11,123 bases of DNA from JBDZUZ01 sp040255445 (GCA_040255445.1 JBDZUZ010000130.1:1-11123), one strand, 5' to 3'; counted from the first letter of the stretch, positions 1 to 7,322 are shown. Translations and numbers: made by a program. The notes: generated by a model not told the origin, from the sequence alone.

Positions 1-161
1 ATTTCGACCAGTCCGGCGGCGTCGATGGCGACGATATCACCGCCTTCTTCAACGACTGGCAGGCGGGCGCTCCGTGCGGCGATGTCGATGGTTCGGGCGG
101 CGTCGATGGCGACGACATCCCGTTCTTCTTCGAGCGCTGGCAGGCCGGCGGCTGCAACTGA
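1..161 (+). CDS. C-terminal end of a secreted GC-type dockerin protein (5' partial)
   Basis: The reading frame enters from outside the window (first full codon at position 3) and stops with TGA at 159-161, leaving 52 residues. They form two back-to-back calcium-binding loops of dockerin/EF-hand type, each matching DxDxSGGxDGDDIxxFF and followed by a W-(Q)-A-G turn. A short A-P-C-G linker separates the loops and the protein ends G-G-C-N. Dockerin loops are known calcium-binding helix-loop modules; the acidic positions 1, 3, 9, 11 and 12 fit, while loop position 5 is Ser instead of the usual Asp. The tail closely resembles that of the protein at 4520-7222, including the linker cysteine, so the missing part may be a related secreted protein. 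The catalytic or binding domain lies outside the window and cannot be named. A strong terminator follows at 206-243. Confidence 0.85.
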   Translation, partial: FDQSGGVDGDDITAFFNDWQAGAPCGDVDGSGGVDGDDIPFFFERWQAGGCN

Positions 162-205
162 TGATGGGCCGTCCGGGTCATGATCCCGGCGATCCAGGAA
201 CAGCG

Positions 206-243
206 CGGGGCGCGGCCGGAAGCGGCCGCGCCCCGTTTCGTTG
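206..243 (+). terminator. Rho-independent terminator of the first dockerin gene
   Basis: A perfect 12-bp GC-only inverted repeat (207-218 with 223-234, extended by a C-G pair at 206/235) encloses the tetraloop GAAG and is followed by GTTTCGTTG. The U-tract is short, but stem strength and position 45 bp after the stop codon fit an intrinsic terminator. It separates the upstream gene from the M23 peptidase gene. Confidence 0.8.
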
Positions 244-316
244 CGCGTGGCATGCGGTCCAACACCCGGTGTCGTGACACCCGCACAATCAGCCGCGATT
301 TCATGTCAGAACGGGC

Positions 317-346
317 TTCCGCGCGACCCAGGAAGGGTGGTAGCCT
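317..346 (+). promoter_or_regulatory. Possible sigma70-like promoter of the M23 peptidase gene
   Basis: TAGCCT at 341-346 fits the minimal -10 pattern TAnnnT and sits in the sequence GGTAGCCTG, which resembles elements upstream of two other genes here. The -35 candidate TTCCGC (317-322, 18-bp spacer) is poor. The -10 lies 48 bp before the chosen ATG at 394 and downstream of the preceding terminator, so its position is plausible. Weak evidence on its own. Confidence 0.3.
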
Positions 347-393
347 GCGTTGTGAGGCCGCCGCAACCGTGGCCGCCAGAAGGGGGAATCGCC

Positions 394-1953
394 ATGATCA
401 GGACAGCAATCGCCGCTGTGTGCGTGTTCGCATTCGCCGCGGAAGCACAGGTGTCTGGTGGGCTCGGGGGCGGCGGGCCGCTGGGCGTGCACGAGGGGCC
501 CTGTGTGTCCGACGCCGAGCGCGCCTTTGTCGAGGCAGCGCTCGCGGAACGCGGCAGCGCGCCCGGGCCCTACGCGCCCCGCGGCGGCGTCATCTACCCC
601 TTCTACCCGATGGCCGGCCGCTGGTACCAGGACACCTTCACCAACAACTACGTCGATCTCGAACCGGGCGCGGGCATCCAGGACTACGAGTGCACCGGCT
701 ACACCTACAACGGCCACGATGCGCACGACATCGACATCCGCTCCTTCGGTGAACAGGCCCGCGGCGTGCCGATCTACGCCGCGCTCCCCGGCACCGTCGC
801 GATGAGCCACGACGGCGAGTTCGATATGAACACCACCGCATCGGGCCAGCCGGCCAACTACGTGATCATCGATCACGGCGGGGGGCACCGCTCGTACTAC
901 TGGCACATGAAGAACGGCTCGGTCGCGGTGAGCGCCGGCGAGACGGTGGTCGCCGGACAGCAGATCGGGCTGGTGGGTTCGAGCGGCAGCAGCACGCAGC
1001 CGCACCTGCACTTCGCGACCTACGTCAACAGCGTCATGGTCGAGCCGAGCATGGGCGCGTGCCGCGCCGGCGCGAGCAACTGGCTCAACCAGCTCGATAT
1101 CGACCGTTCGTTCCGCATCGCGGACTTTGCCTTCAGCGCGGACAACCTCGCGGCGGTGCCCGGGCTGCCATTCGAGATGCCGCGGACCGGCCAGCTCGGG
1201 CTCTCCAACCAGCCGCACTGGTTCTGGCTGAAGATCTACGGGCTGCCCGCGGCGAGCAATTGGCGCGTCCGCTACATCCGGCCCAACGGCACGACAGCGT
1301 TCACATCAAGCCTCGGAACGTTCGGCGGCGGGCAACCGTTCTATCGCTGGTCGTGGTGGTGGTTCCGCTGGGACATCACGGAGATGCGCTCGACCACGGG
1401 GACCTGGCGGATGCAGCTCGAGATCAACGGCGCGGTCGTTGTCGATGCGGAGGTCGAGGTCGCCTCGGTGATGGACCCTTCGTACAACCGAGCGCCGCTC
1501 GCGCTCGGTGGTCTATCGTTCGATCCGTCCGAGCCCGAGGTCGGTGATGTCATCCGCTGCTCGGTCGATACCGACCTGGTGCACGACGACCCCGATTTCG
1601 ACATCGTGTCGTACGAGTACACCTGGAAGATCAATGGCGCCACGGTGCGCACGACGACGCACGCGGGGCAGAGCGACTGTCTGAGGGCGGACCTCGCCGC
1701 GGCGGGCGACACCGTGCGCTGCGAGGTGCGGCCGTGGGACGGCACGCTATACGGCCCGATGACAGCGATCGAGGTCGATCTCCCCGGCGGCGGCTGCCCG
1801 GCCGACTGGGACCAGTCCGGCGGGATCGATGGCGACGACATCACCGCGTTCTTCGTTGACTGGCAGGCCGGCAACGGCGACATTGATCAATCGGGGGGCA
1901 CCGATGGTGATGACATCACGGTGTTTTTTGATCACTGGCAGGCGGGGTGTTGA
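394..1953 (+). CDS. Secreted M23-family zinc metallopeptidase with C-terminal dockerin pair
   Basis: A 519-residue protein. The ATG at 394 was chosen because AGGGGG lies about 8 nt upstream and a signal peptide follows at once (residues 1-18, A-E-A before Q19). The frame is open further upstream, but only from a TTG next to the terminator. Residues about 80-215 form an M23 (LytM/peptidase) domain: H108-x-A-x-D112 corresponds to the HxGxD zinc motif, and H204-L-H206 is the HxH motif with the third ligand and catalytic His. M23 enzymes usually cut glycine-containing peptide bonds, commonly in peptidoglycan; the substrate here is unknown. Residues about 233-340 look like a beta-sandwich with a Trp-rich strand (316-326), and about 365-468 like an Ig/PKD-type domain. 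Residues 471-519 are two tandem dockerin loops ending in Gly-Cys. It should act outside the cytoplasm, perhaps attached through the dockerin. Confidence 0.88.
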   Translation: MIRTAIAAVCVFAFAAEAQVSGGLGGGGPLGVHEGPCVSDAERAFVEAALAERGSAPGPYAPRGGVIYPFYPMAGRWYQDTFTNNYVDLEPGAGIQDYECTGYTYNGHDAHDIDIRSFGEQARGVPIYAALPGTVAMSHDGEFDMNTTASGQPANYVIIDHGGGHRSYYWHMKNGSVAVSAGETVVAGQQIGLVGSSGSSTQPHLHFATYVNSVMVEPSMGACRAGASNWLNQLDIDRSFRIADFAFSADNLAAVPGLPFEMPRTGQLGLSNQPHWFWLKIYGLPAASNWRVRYIRPNGTTAFTSSLGTFGGGQPFYRWSWWWFRWDITEMRSTTGTWRMQLEINGAVVVDAEVEVASVMDPSYNRAPLALGGLSFDPSEPEVGDVIRCSVDTDLVHDDPDFDIVSYEYTWKINGATVRTTTHAGQSDCLRADLAAAGDTVRCEVRPWDGTLYGPMTAIEVDLPGGGCPADWDQSGGIDGDDITAFFVDWQAGNGDIDQSGGTDGDDITVFFDHWQAGC

Positions 1954-1958
1954 GGGGA

Positions 1959-1990
1959 AGGCACAAAGGCACGGAGGCACGGAGGCACAA
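1959..1990. repeat. Octanucleotide tandem array, AGGCAC(AA/GG) x4
   Basis: Four consecutive 8-bp units read AGGCACAA, AGGCACGG, AGGCACGG and AGGCACAA, followed by AGGGGG. The array begins 6 bp after the M23 stop codon. The unit length is not a multiple of three and no gene covers it. Function unknown. Confidence 0.85.
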
Positions 1991-2022
1991 AGGGGGAAGA
2001 CAACTGGCGGTGTGGATGATCA

Positions 2023-2068
2023 CCACGTGACCACGTGACCACGTGACCACGTGACCACGTGACCACGT
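2023..2068. repeat. Octanucleotide tandem array, CCACGTGA x5.75
   Basis: Five perfect copies of CCACGTGA (2023-2062) are followed by a partial CCACGT. Each unit contains the palindrome CACGTG, so the array presents a regular series of 6-bp palindromes spaced 8 bp apart. Single-stranded copies could pair with each other and form hairpins. The perfect copies suggest recent expansion or active maintenance. Too short a unit and no spacers, so not CRISPR. Confidence 0.9.
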
Positions 2069-2247
2069 CCCACGCCCCGACAACCCGAGCACCGACAGCG
2101 GGCCTTCAGACCAATTCACGGGGCGTGAGCAAACCGCACGACCCTGTCCAACATCACCGGGAGGCCCGCTGTTTGTTGCGCTGCGGCCGGAGGTCCCGAT
2201 TCTCTCTTGCCCCGATCCCCCAGAGTCGCCAGACTGAAGGCGGCGAT

Positions 2248-2276
2248 GTGACATGCCATCGGCACGCGGGTAGCGT
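2248..2276 (+). promoter_or_regulatory. Sigma70-like promoter of the HEAT-repeat membrane protein gene
   Basis: GTGACA (2248-2253) matches five of six bases of TTGACA. A 17-bp spacer leads to TAGCGT (2271-2276), which fits TAnnnT and lies within GGTAGCGTG. The predicted start of transcription would be about 70 bp before the ATG at 2352. Best-supported promoter on the left side of the window. Confidence 0.5.
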
Positions 2277-2351
2277 GTGCGCGGTGTGTCCGCACCAGGC
2301 AGCATCCGCACCAGGAAAGTGCGTCGGCATCGGCGCGCTCCGGAGGGCGAC

Positions 2352-4211
2352 ATGGACGATGCCCCGCTCAATCTCGACGAGATCTGGAACATCCTCACGA
2401 TGGGCGACGATGTCGAACGCCGCCCGGTCGCCCTCACGCTCCGCTCGCTCGATGGTCCCTCGAAGCACTACCTGACACAGCGCGTGCTCGAGAAGCTCGA
2501 GACCGACTGCCGCCCCGATGCGCCCGGCGGCGATCACAACCCCGAGCTCCGCGGCTGGCTGCTCTCGACCCTGATCCGGCTCGCCACACCCGACAACCCG
2601 CTCCACGAGAAGGCACGCGAGCGCGCTGCGCAGGCCGTCGAGCGTGCCGCCGAGCCCGTGTCGTGGGCGCGCTACTGGGTGCTAGAGACCTTCTACCAGT
2701 GCGATGACCCGGAGATCGAAGAGCTCGCGATCCGCGCGCTCGCCGACCCCGCCCGCCCGACCGACGACAAGAACACCGACTTCGTCGTCGCGATGGCGAC
2801 GGTGCTCCTCGCGCTCCGCCGGCCCGACAGCGAGTATGCCGAGACCGTCAAGCGGTCGCTCGAGCCGCCGCTGATCATCCCGCAGTACACGCGCCCCTTC
2901 CGCACGATCTTCTCGCCGGTCTTCGTGAACGACCTGATCGCCGTCATCGAGGAGCAGAGCTACTGCGATGCGATGTTCGATGCGATCGGGCAGATCGGCA
3001 TGATCCCGCAGAGCCACCCGGCGCGCGAGCGGGCCGCCGCGGCCCTCGCCTCGCTCATCAAGTCGCGCCGGCGGCACTCCTTCTGGGACCAGGCCCGCAC
3101 GCTCGCGATCAACGCGCTCGCCCGCGTCGGCAGCGAGGAATCGGTGATCACCATCGCCCCAGATCTGTGCGACGACAACCCCGCGGTGGTGCGCGCTGCC
3201 GCATGCGCGATCTCCGATATCCGCGGCTGCGCTGCCGTCGGATTCATCGCCGAGCAGGCCCGCCGCGTCGCCGCGGCACGCCCCGTCCGCCGCGAGACCA
3301 TCATCCGCCAGTACGCCCACGCGCTCCGCTGCCTGCACGAACACCGCGGCGACGACACGGTCATCAGCGAACTCTCCGAGCTCCTGGGCTCGGGCCGCGA
3401 AGATGACCGCACCATCGCCAACGAACTGATGATCAACCTGGGCGGCTCCAAGGCGTACGAAAAGCTCCGCGACAAGGAACGCTTCATCGACTCGCTCGTC
3501 CGCGCCGATCAGCACGTCAAGAAGCAGATCGAGGAGGTCGTGCACAGTGCGCAGGAGGGCCTCGTGCTCTCGCGCCAGCTCGACATCGGCATCTTCGTGC
3601 TCGGGATCGCGCTGGTGATCGCGATCACCGTCACCGCGATGATTTACGCGAACGGGAACTTCGCGATCCTCGCGGGCGCTCTGGGATCGGGCGGCGTCGT
3701 CGGTGTGCTGCTCTCGACCTGGCTCGTCGCTTCGCGGGCGCGGATCCTCGAGGCGACGCAGTGGCTGGTGCATGTGCATGCCGTGTTCATGGGCTACACC
3801 CGCCAGCTGCACCAGACCGACCAGGCCTTCGCGCGGCGGCTGGGTTCGAGCGAGCGGGTCGGGGCGGAGGAGCTCAAGCTGTTCGCGCGGCTGGTGGACG
3901 ATGCGATGAAGGGCATGCTGCCGCGGCTGGCGCGGCCGCCGCGTCGATCGTGGTTCCGCAACGAGCCGGCCGCAACGGGCGCCGATCAGAGCGCCGCCAC
4001 GGCGGGCGCGGGCGGGGCGGGCGCCGATGGGCCGGGCGTGGGCGGGGCAGGCCCACCTTCGGCCAGGACCGCCGCGGCATCGGCCGCATCGCGCGACGGG
4101 CAGGACCCCTCGAGACCGGCACCGCCGGGTGATGCGGTCGGTGCGCTCGAGCCTCGGACGGTCGACATGAAGCCCGTCCCCGGAAACGGCGCGGCCGCGC
4201 GGAACCGTTAA
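2352..4211 (+). CDS. HEAT-like repeat protein with two transmembrane helices and disordered tail
   Basis: A 619-residue protein of unknown function. The ATG at 2352 was chosen because GGAGGG lies 4 nt upstream; an upstream GTG in frame (2277) falls in the promoter. Residues about 1-405 are helical pairs with the spacing of HEAT/armadillo-like repeats (for example R-T-L-A-I-N-A-L-A-R-V-G and A-V-V-R-A-A-A-C-A-I), usually a protein-binding scaffold. An amphipathic stretch leads into two hydrophobic helices, about 412-432 and 437-460, joined by a very short turn, so both ends should be cytoplasmic. A conserved-looking helix with aromatic and Gln residues follows (about 465-515), then a tail (about 526-619) rich in Ala, Gly and Pro that looks disordered. 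There is no signal peptide, nucleotide-binding motif or recognised enzyme domain. The two-helix region resembles the TRADD-N-associated transmembrane module of conflict-system proteins, but this is a by-eye comparison. Confidence 0.8.
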   Translation: MDDAPLNLDEIWNILTMGDDVERRPVALTLRSLDGPSKHYLTQRVLEKLETDCRPDAPGGDHNPELRGWLLSTLIRLATPDNPLHEKARERAAQAVERAAEPVSWARYWVLETFYQCDDPEIEELAIRALADPARPTDDKNTDFVVAMATVLLALRRPDSEYAETVKRSLEPPLIIPQYTRPFRTIFSPVFVNDLIAVIEEQSYCDAMFDAIGQIGMIPQSHPARERAAAALASLIKSRRRHSFWDQARTLAINALARVGSEESVITIAPDLCDDNPAVVRAAACAISDIRGCAAVGFIAEQARRVAAARPVRRETIIRQYAHALRCLHEHRGDDTVISELSELLGSGREDDRTIANELMINLGGSKAYEKLRDKERFIDSLVRADQHVKKQIEEVVHSAQEGLVLSRQLDIGIFVLGIALVIAITVTAMIYANGNFAILAGALGSGGVVGVLLSTWLVASRARILEATQWLVHVHAVFMGYTRQLHQTDQAFARRLGSSERVGAEELKLFARLVDDAMKGMLPRLARPPRRSWFRNEPAATGADQSAATAGAGGAGADGPGVGGAGPPSARTAAASAASRDGQDPSRPAPPGDAVGALEPRTVDMKPVPGNGAAARNR

Positions 4212-4331
4212 TCCGGCGGTGCGGAAGGTGATCGCGGATCACGCCGCGGCGAGCCCCGCGCCGGGATCTGTCTTCTGCCCGTTCTGTGGCCCCGGAAAAA
4301 TACCAGTCCGACCCCGCATGAAGCCCGATAA

Positions 4332-4348
4332 CCCGTGCCTCGCACGGG
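4332..4348. other. Short perfect stem-loop, possible weak terminator
   Basis: CCCGTGC and GCACGGG form a perfect 7-bp stem with a 3-nt loop (CTC). It lies 120 bp after the HEAT-repeat gene stop. No T-run follows on either strand, so it is not a standard intrinsic terminator; it may still mark a transcript end or be chance. Confidence 0.3.
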
Positions 4349-4395
4349 AAGTCTCGCTGTGTTCAAGGGTTGCGCGCATTCCGGACGCGCAGGTC

Positions 4396-4425
4396 TTGCG
4401 TCTTGGGGCATCTTGTCGGTAGGGT
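4396..4425 (+). promoter_or_regulatory. Possible promoter of the large dockerin protein gene
   Basis: TTGCGT (4396-4401) and TAGGGT (4420-4425) are separated by 18 bp, and the -10 lies in GGTAGGGTG, the same type of element as upstream of the genes at 394 and 2352. The expected leader before the ATG at 4520 is about 85-90 nt. Confidence 0.4.
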
Positions 4426-4519
4426 GCTCACGCGAACGAGTCCCGCCGCTGCGCGATGGGTACGCGTGTACCCCGTGCCACCCCGCGGCGGACCACCAAG
4501 AGGCAGACGGAGATTGATC

Positions 4520-7222
4520 ATGAAGAAGGTTGCTTCAGCCGCGGCGCTGGTGCTGCTGGCCGGTACGGCGGGTGCGCAGGTCATCGGCGGGTATGACAAC
4601 AGCGCGGTCCCGATGCAGGTCCTCGACAGCGGCTCGCGGGCCTTTGTGGGCACCATCGACCAGGGCGCCCGCGGCGTCCGGGCGCTCGCCTCGAACGACA
4701 ACAACCGGACCTTCTACTACTCCACGGGCAGCCAGCTCTGGACCATCCCCTACGACGCCCCGCAGACGCCGGTGCTCGTCGGCACCTTCAACGGCGCGGT
4801 GAGCGCGATCTCGGGCGGCCTGGCCTGGGACTCGACCCGCTCCAAGCTGTACGCGACCACGACCAGCTCGATCTACGAGGTCGACCCCAACACCGCAACG
4901 ACCACGCTGCTCCGCGCCATCGGCGGCGGCGACTTCGGCGGTCTTGATTACGACCCCGCGACCGACCAGCTCTACGGCGCCAACGACAGCACCTCGACCG
5001 CCGGCGGCCTCCAGGGCCGCGGCGTGTACACGCTGACCTTCCCGATCGAGACGGGCACCTTCACGAAGATCGCCGACTACCCGACCCGCGCCAGCGGTTC
5101 GGCCGAGACCGACATCGACGGCCTGGCCGTTGGCGGCGGCCGCGTGTGGCTGATCACCGATCAGGAAGAGGCGATCTACGTCCTCAACCCCGGCGTCGGC
5201 TACGAGACCCCGATCCTGCAGACCGGCGTCGGCGCCGACCGGACCTTCTCCGGCGGCACCTGGGCGCCCGGGTACCTGCAGGTCACCAACTTCGATGTGA
5301 ATGTGGCGGTCGTTTCGCCCGCGAACTGCTCGCTCGCGGTCGGTGAGAACGCGACCTACACCGTCACGGTCTCCAACCCCGGCAACCAGCCCGTCAGCGG
5401 CGCCTCGGTCTCCATCACGCTCCCGGGGAACACGACCTTCGTGAGCTCCTCGCCCGCGGGCACGCTCGCCGGCAACGTGCTGACGGTCAACCTGGGCGGC
5501 ATCAACGGCCAGAGCTCGTCCTCGGCCGATGTCACGGTGACGCTCGATGCGGGCGTGACCTTCCAGCTCGACGCGACGGTGGCGATCAACGAGACCGATC
5601 CGAACACGGCGAACAACACCGCCTCGGGCTCGTTCGACGCCCGCCCGGCGCTGCCGACGGAGGCCTCGATCTCCGCGATCCTCTCGACCGTGTCGACCAG
5701 CGACACCTCGCTGGTCCCCGGCATCCCGGGCGCCCGCTTCGCCGCCGGCACCCCGGGCCGCCCGTGGTTCAGCCCCAACGGCCAGATGATGGTCATGGAG
5801 ATGGACACCGATCTGCCCACCTCGCAGGACGGCATGATCGTCATGTGGAACGCGTCGACCGGCTTCACGGTCGTGGCTCAGGAGAACACCTTCCCCGAGC
5901 TGCCCACGACCCCCGGCCCCTCGGGCTCCACGCCCCCCTTCTTCCCCTTCTCGACCATCGATGACCGCCTCGCGATCAACGATGCCGGTCAGTACGTCTT
6001 CTCCGGCGTCGACTCGCGCTCCGGCACCACCGACGACGGCTACATCGTCAAGTGGAACGGCACGGCGTTCGAGCTGATCGCGCAGGAAGGCGTCACGCAG
6101 TTCCCCGTCGCCGGCGTTGATGTCCTCCTGGGCTCGACCCGCGGCTCGGTCAACATCTCGCAGTCGGGCCTGGTCGGCTTCCGCGCCGGCCTCACCGGCA
6201 GCGGCGTGACCACCGGCACGGACACCGCGATCTTCGCCGACAACGGCGCGACGCTGCTGGGCCAGGAAGGCGTGACCGGTCCCTCGGGCGCGCAGGACGG
6301 CTTCGGCATCCCGATCTCCGTCCCCTTCAAGCTCTTCGACACCGGCACGGTGAACCTGGGCTTCTCGATGAGCTCCGACCACCAGAACTGGGTCGCCAGC
6401 GGCACGATCGACGCCTCGACCAGCAACCCGCCCACCAGCGGCGTTGACGAGGTCGCGGTCCGCTCGACCGAGGCCGGCAGCGAGGTCGTGATCCAGGAGA
6501 ACGTCGTGCTCGCGGGCACGACCTTCGTCTCCACCGCAGACAACATCACGCCCTACGACTACCTCCACATGGAGCACAACGGCGACTGGTTCGCCTACGG
6601 CGACAACAACGACGACCAGGACTGGGTCCTCAAGAACGGCCAGGTCATCGCCAAGACCGGCGACGAGATCTTCGCCGGCGCCGGCGAGTTCTACAGCGAT
6701 GTCCCCTTCGCCACGACCTACTTCTTCGCCGCGGGCAACAGCAACGGCGACTACGTGATCGGCGGCACCACCGACGGCCCCAACGACCTGGCCAACGCGG
6801 TGATCGTGCTCAACGGCGAGCGCGTGCTCGTCCGCGAGAACGACCCGGTCGACCTCAACGGCGACGGCACCTTCGACGAGGATGTCTTCGTCCGCACCTT
6901 CCTGGATGACCGCGGAGCGCTCACCAATGAGGCGTTCTACATCTGGGTCCGCCTCCGCGACGGCGCGGGCGCGACCGGCTGCGGCTCCGACAGCGACATC
7001 GGCCAGGCCCTCCTCCGCATCCCGCTCTCGACCGGCCCCTCGTGCCCGGTGTGCGCGGCCGACTTCGATCAGTCGGGCGGCGTCGACGGCGACGACATCG
7101 GCGCGTTCTTCGCCGACTGGCAGGCCGGCGCGCCCTGCGGCGACGTGGACGGCTCGGGCGGCGTCGACGGCGACGACATCGGCTTCTTCTTCGCCCGCTG
7201 GGAGGCGGGTGGCTGCGACTAA
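4520..7222 (+). CDS. Large secreted protein: propeller-like N-terminus, DUF11 domain, sixfold repeat region, dockerin pair
   Basis: A 900-residue protein. The ATG at 4520 was chosen because GGAG lies 7 nt upstream and a signal peptide follows (residues 1-19, A-G-A before Q20); the open frame continues upstream without a credible start. Residues about 20-255 contain repeats such as L-A-W-D-S-T-R-S-K-L-Y-A-T that look like beta-propeller blades. Residues about 257-375 match a DUF11-type domain (N-A-T-Y-T-V-T-V-S-N-P-G-N pattern), a beta-sandwich common in bacterial surface proteins. Residues about 375-840 contain six recurring strands, four with a Gln-Glu pair (454, 522, 582, 659) and two variants (712, 772), 53-77 residues apart, possibly a second propeller. 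Residues 842-900 carry C-P-V-C and two dockerin loops, ending G-G-C-D. No catalytic site is recognised; an extracellular structural or binding role is likely. It ends in a strong terminator. Confidence 0.88.
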   Translation: MKKVASAAALVLLAGTAGAQVIGGYDNSAVPMQVLDSGSRAFVGTIDQGARGVRALASNDNNRTFYYSTGSQLWTIPYDAPQTPVLVGTFNGAVSAISGGLAWDSTRSKLYATTTSSIYEVDPNTATTTLLRAIGGGDFGGLDYDPATDQLYGANDSTSTAGGLQGRGVYTLTFPIETGTFTKIADYPTRASGSAETDIDGLAVGGGRVWLITDQEEAIYVLNPGVGYETPILQTGVGADRTFSGGTWAPGYLQVTNFDVNVAVVSPANCSLAVGENATYTVTVSNPGNQPVSGASVSITLPGNTTFVSSSPAGTLAGNVLTVNLGGINGQSSSSADVTVTLDAGVTFQLDATVAINETDPNTANNTASGSFDARPALPTEASISAILSTVSTSDTSLVPGIPGARFAAGTPGRPWFSPNGQMMVMEMDTDLPTSQDGMIVMWNASTGFTVVAQENTFPELPTTPGPSGSTPPFFPFSTIDDRLAINDAGQYVFSGVDSRSGTTDDGYIVKWNGTAFELIAQEGVTQFPVAGVDVLLGSTRGSVNISQSGLVGFRAGLTGSGVTTGTDTAIFADNGATLLGQEGVTGPSGAQDGFGIPISVPFKLFDTGTVNLGFSMSSDHQNWVASGTIDASTSNPPTSGVDEVAVRSTEAGSEVVIQENVVLAGTTFVSTADNITPYDYLHMEHNGDWFAYGDNNDDQDWVLKNGQVIAKTGDEIFAGAGEFYSDVPFATTYFFAAGNSNGDYVIGGTTDGPNDLANAVIVLNGERVLVRENDPVDLNGDGTFDEDVFVRTFLDDRGALTNEAFYIWVRLRDGAGATGCGSDSDIGQALLRIPLSTGPSCPVCAADFDQSGGVDGDDIGAFFADWQAGAPCGDVDGSGGVDGDDIGFFFARWEAGGCD

Positions 7223-7252
7223 GCCGCGGCCGACACTCTGATGGACTGATCC

Positions 7253-7283
7253 AAGGGGCCCGCCGCACGGCGGGCCCCTTTTT
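7253..7283 (+). terminator. Rho-independent terminator of the large dockerin protein gene
   Basis: A perfect 12-bp stem (7253-7264 with 7269-7280) encloses the loop GCAC and runs into TTTTT. It lies 30 bp after the stop codon. One of the two strongest terminators in the window. Confidence 0.92.
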
Positions 7284-7322
7284 CGTTACGCTACTCGGGG
7301 CGACCACCGGGGGGTACGACCG

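Larger units (their letters stand above)
1954..2351. other. Gene-free spacer holding two octanucleotide arrays
   Basis: No convincing gene occupies these 398 bp; open frames crossing it translate into repetitive, low-complexity peptides with no ribosome-binding site. It contains an AGGCAC(AA/GG) array (1959-1990), a CCACGTGA array (2023-2068) and a promoter candidate (2248-2276) for the next gene. No hairpin with a U-tract was found after the M23 gene, so its transcript end is unclear. Confidence 0.6.
4212..4519. other. Intergenic region with one stem-loop and a promoter candidate
   Basis: These 308 bp separate the HEAT-repeat gene from the large secreted protein. Open frames cross it but none has a convincing start with a ribosome-binding site. 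It holds a small perfect hairpin (4332-4348) and a sigma70-like promoter candidate (4396-4425) for the gene starting at 4520. Nothing else was recognised. Confidence 0.55.

Noticed and set aside
241..393. Upstream extension of the M23 peptidase frame from a TTG
   Set aside because: It overlaps the preceding terminator and promoter candidate and would bury the signal peptide inside the protein.
301..1218. 305-codon minus-strand open frame
   Set aside because: Antisense to the M23 peptidase gene, whose signal peptide and zinc motifs identify the real coding strand.
1959..2068. CRISPR-like array
   Set aside because: Units are only 8 bp and contiguous, with no spacers, and no cas genes are nearby.
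2682..3812. 376-codon minus-strand open frame
   Set aside because: Antisense to the HEAT-repeat gene, with a His/Arg/Asp/Glu-rich composition and no recognisable features.
4370..4519. Upstream extension of the large dockerin protein to an ATG at 4370
   Set aside because: The added 50 residues are Arg/Pro-rich, hide the signal peptide and cover the promoter candidate; ATG 4520 has a ribosome-binding site.
4535..6577. 680-codon open frame on the minus strand
   Set aside because: It lies opposite the large dockerin protein gene. Its translation is rich in Arg, Ala, Gly, Val and Asp with no domain, signal or ribosome-binding site, which is typical of an antisense frame in GC-rich DNA.
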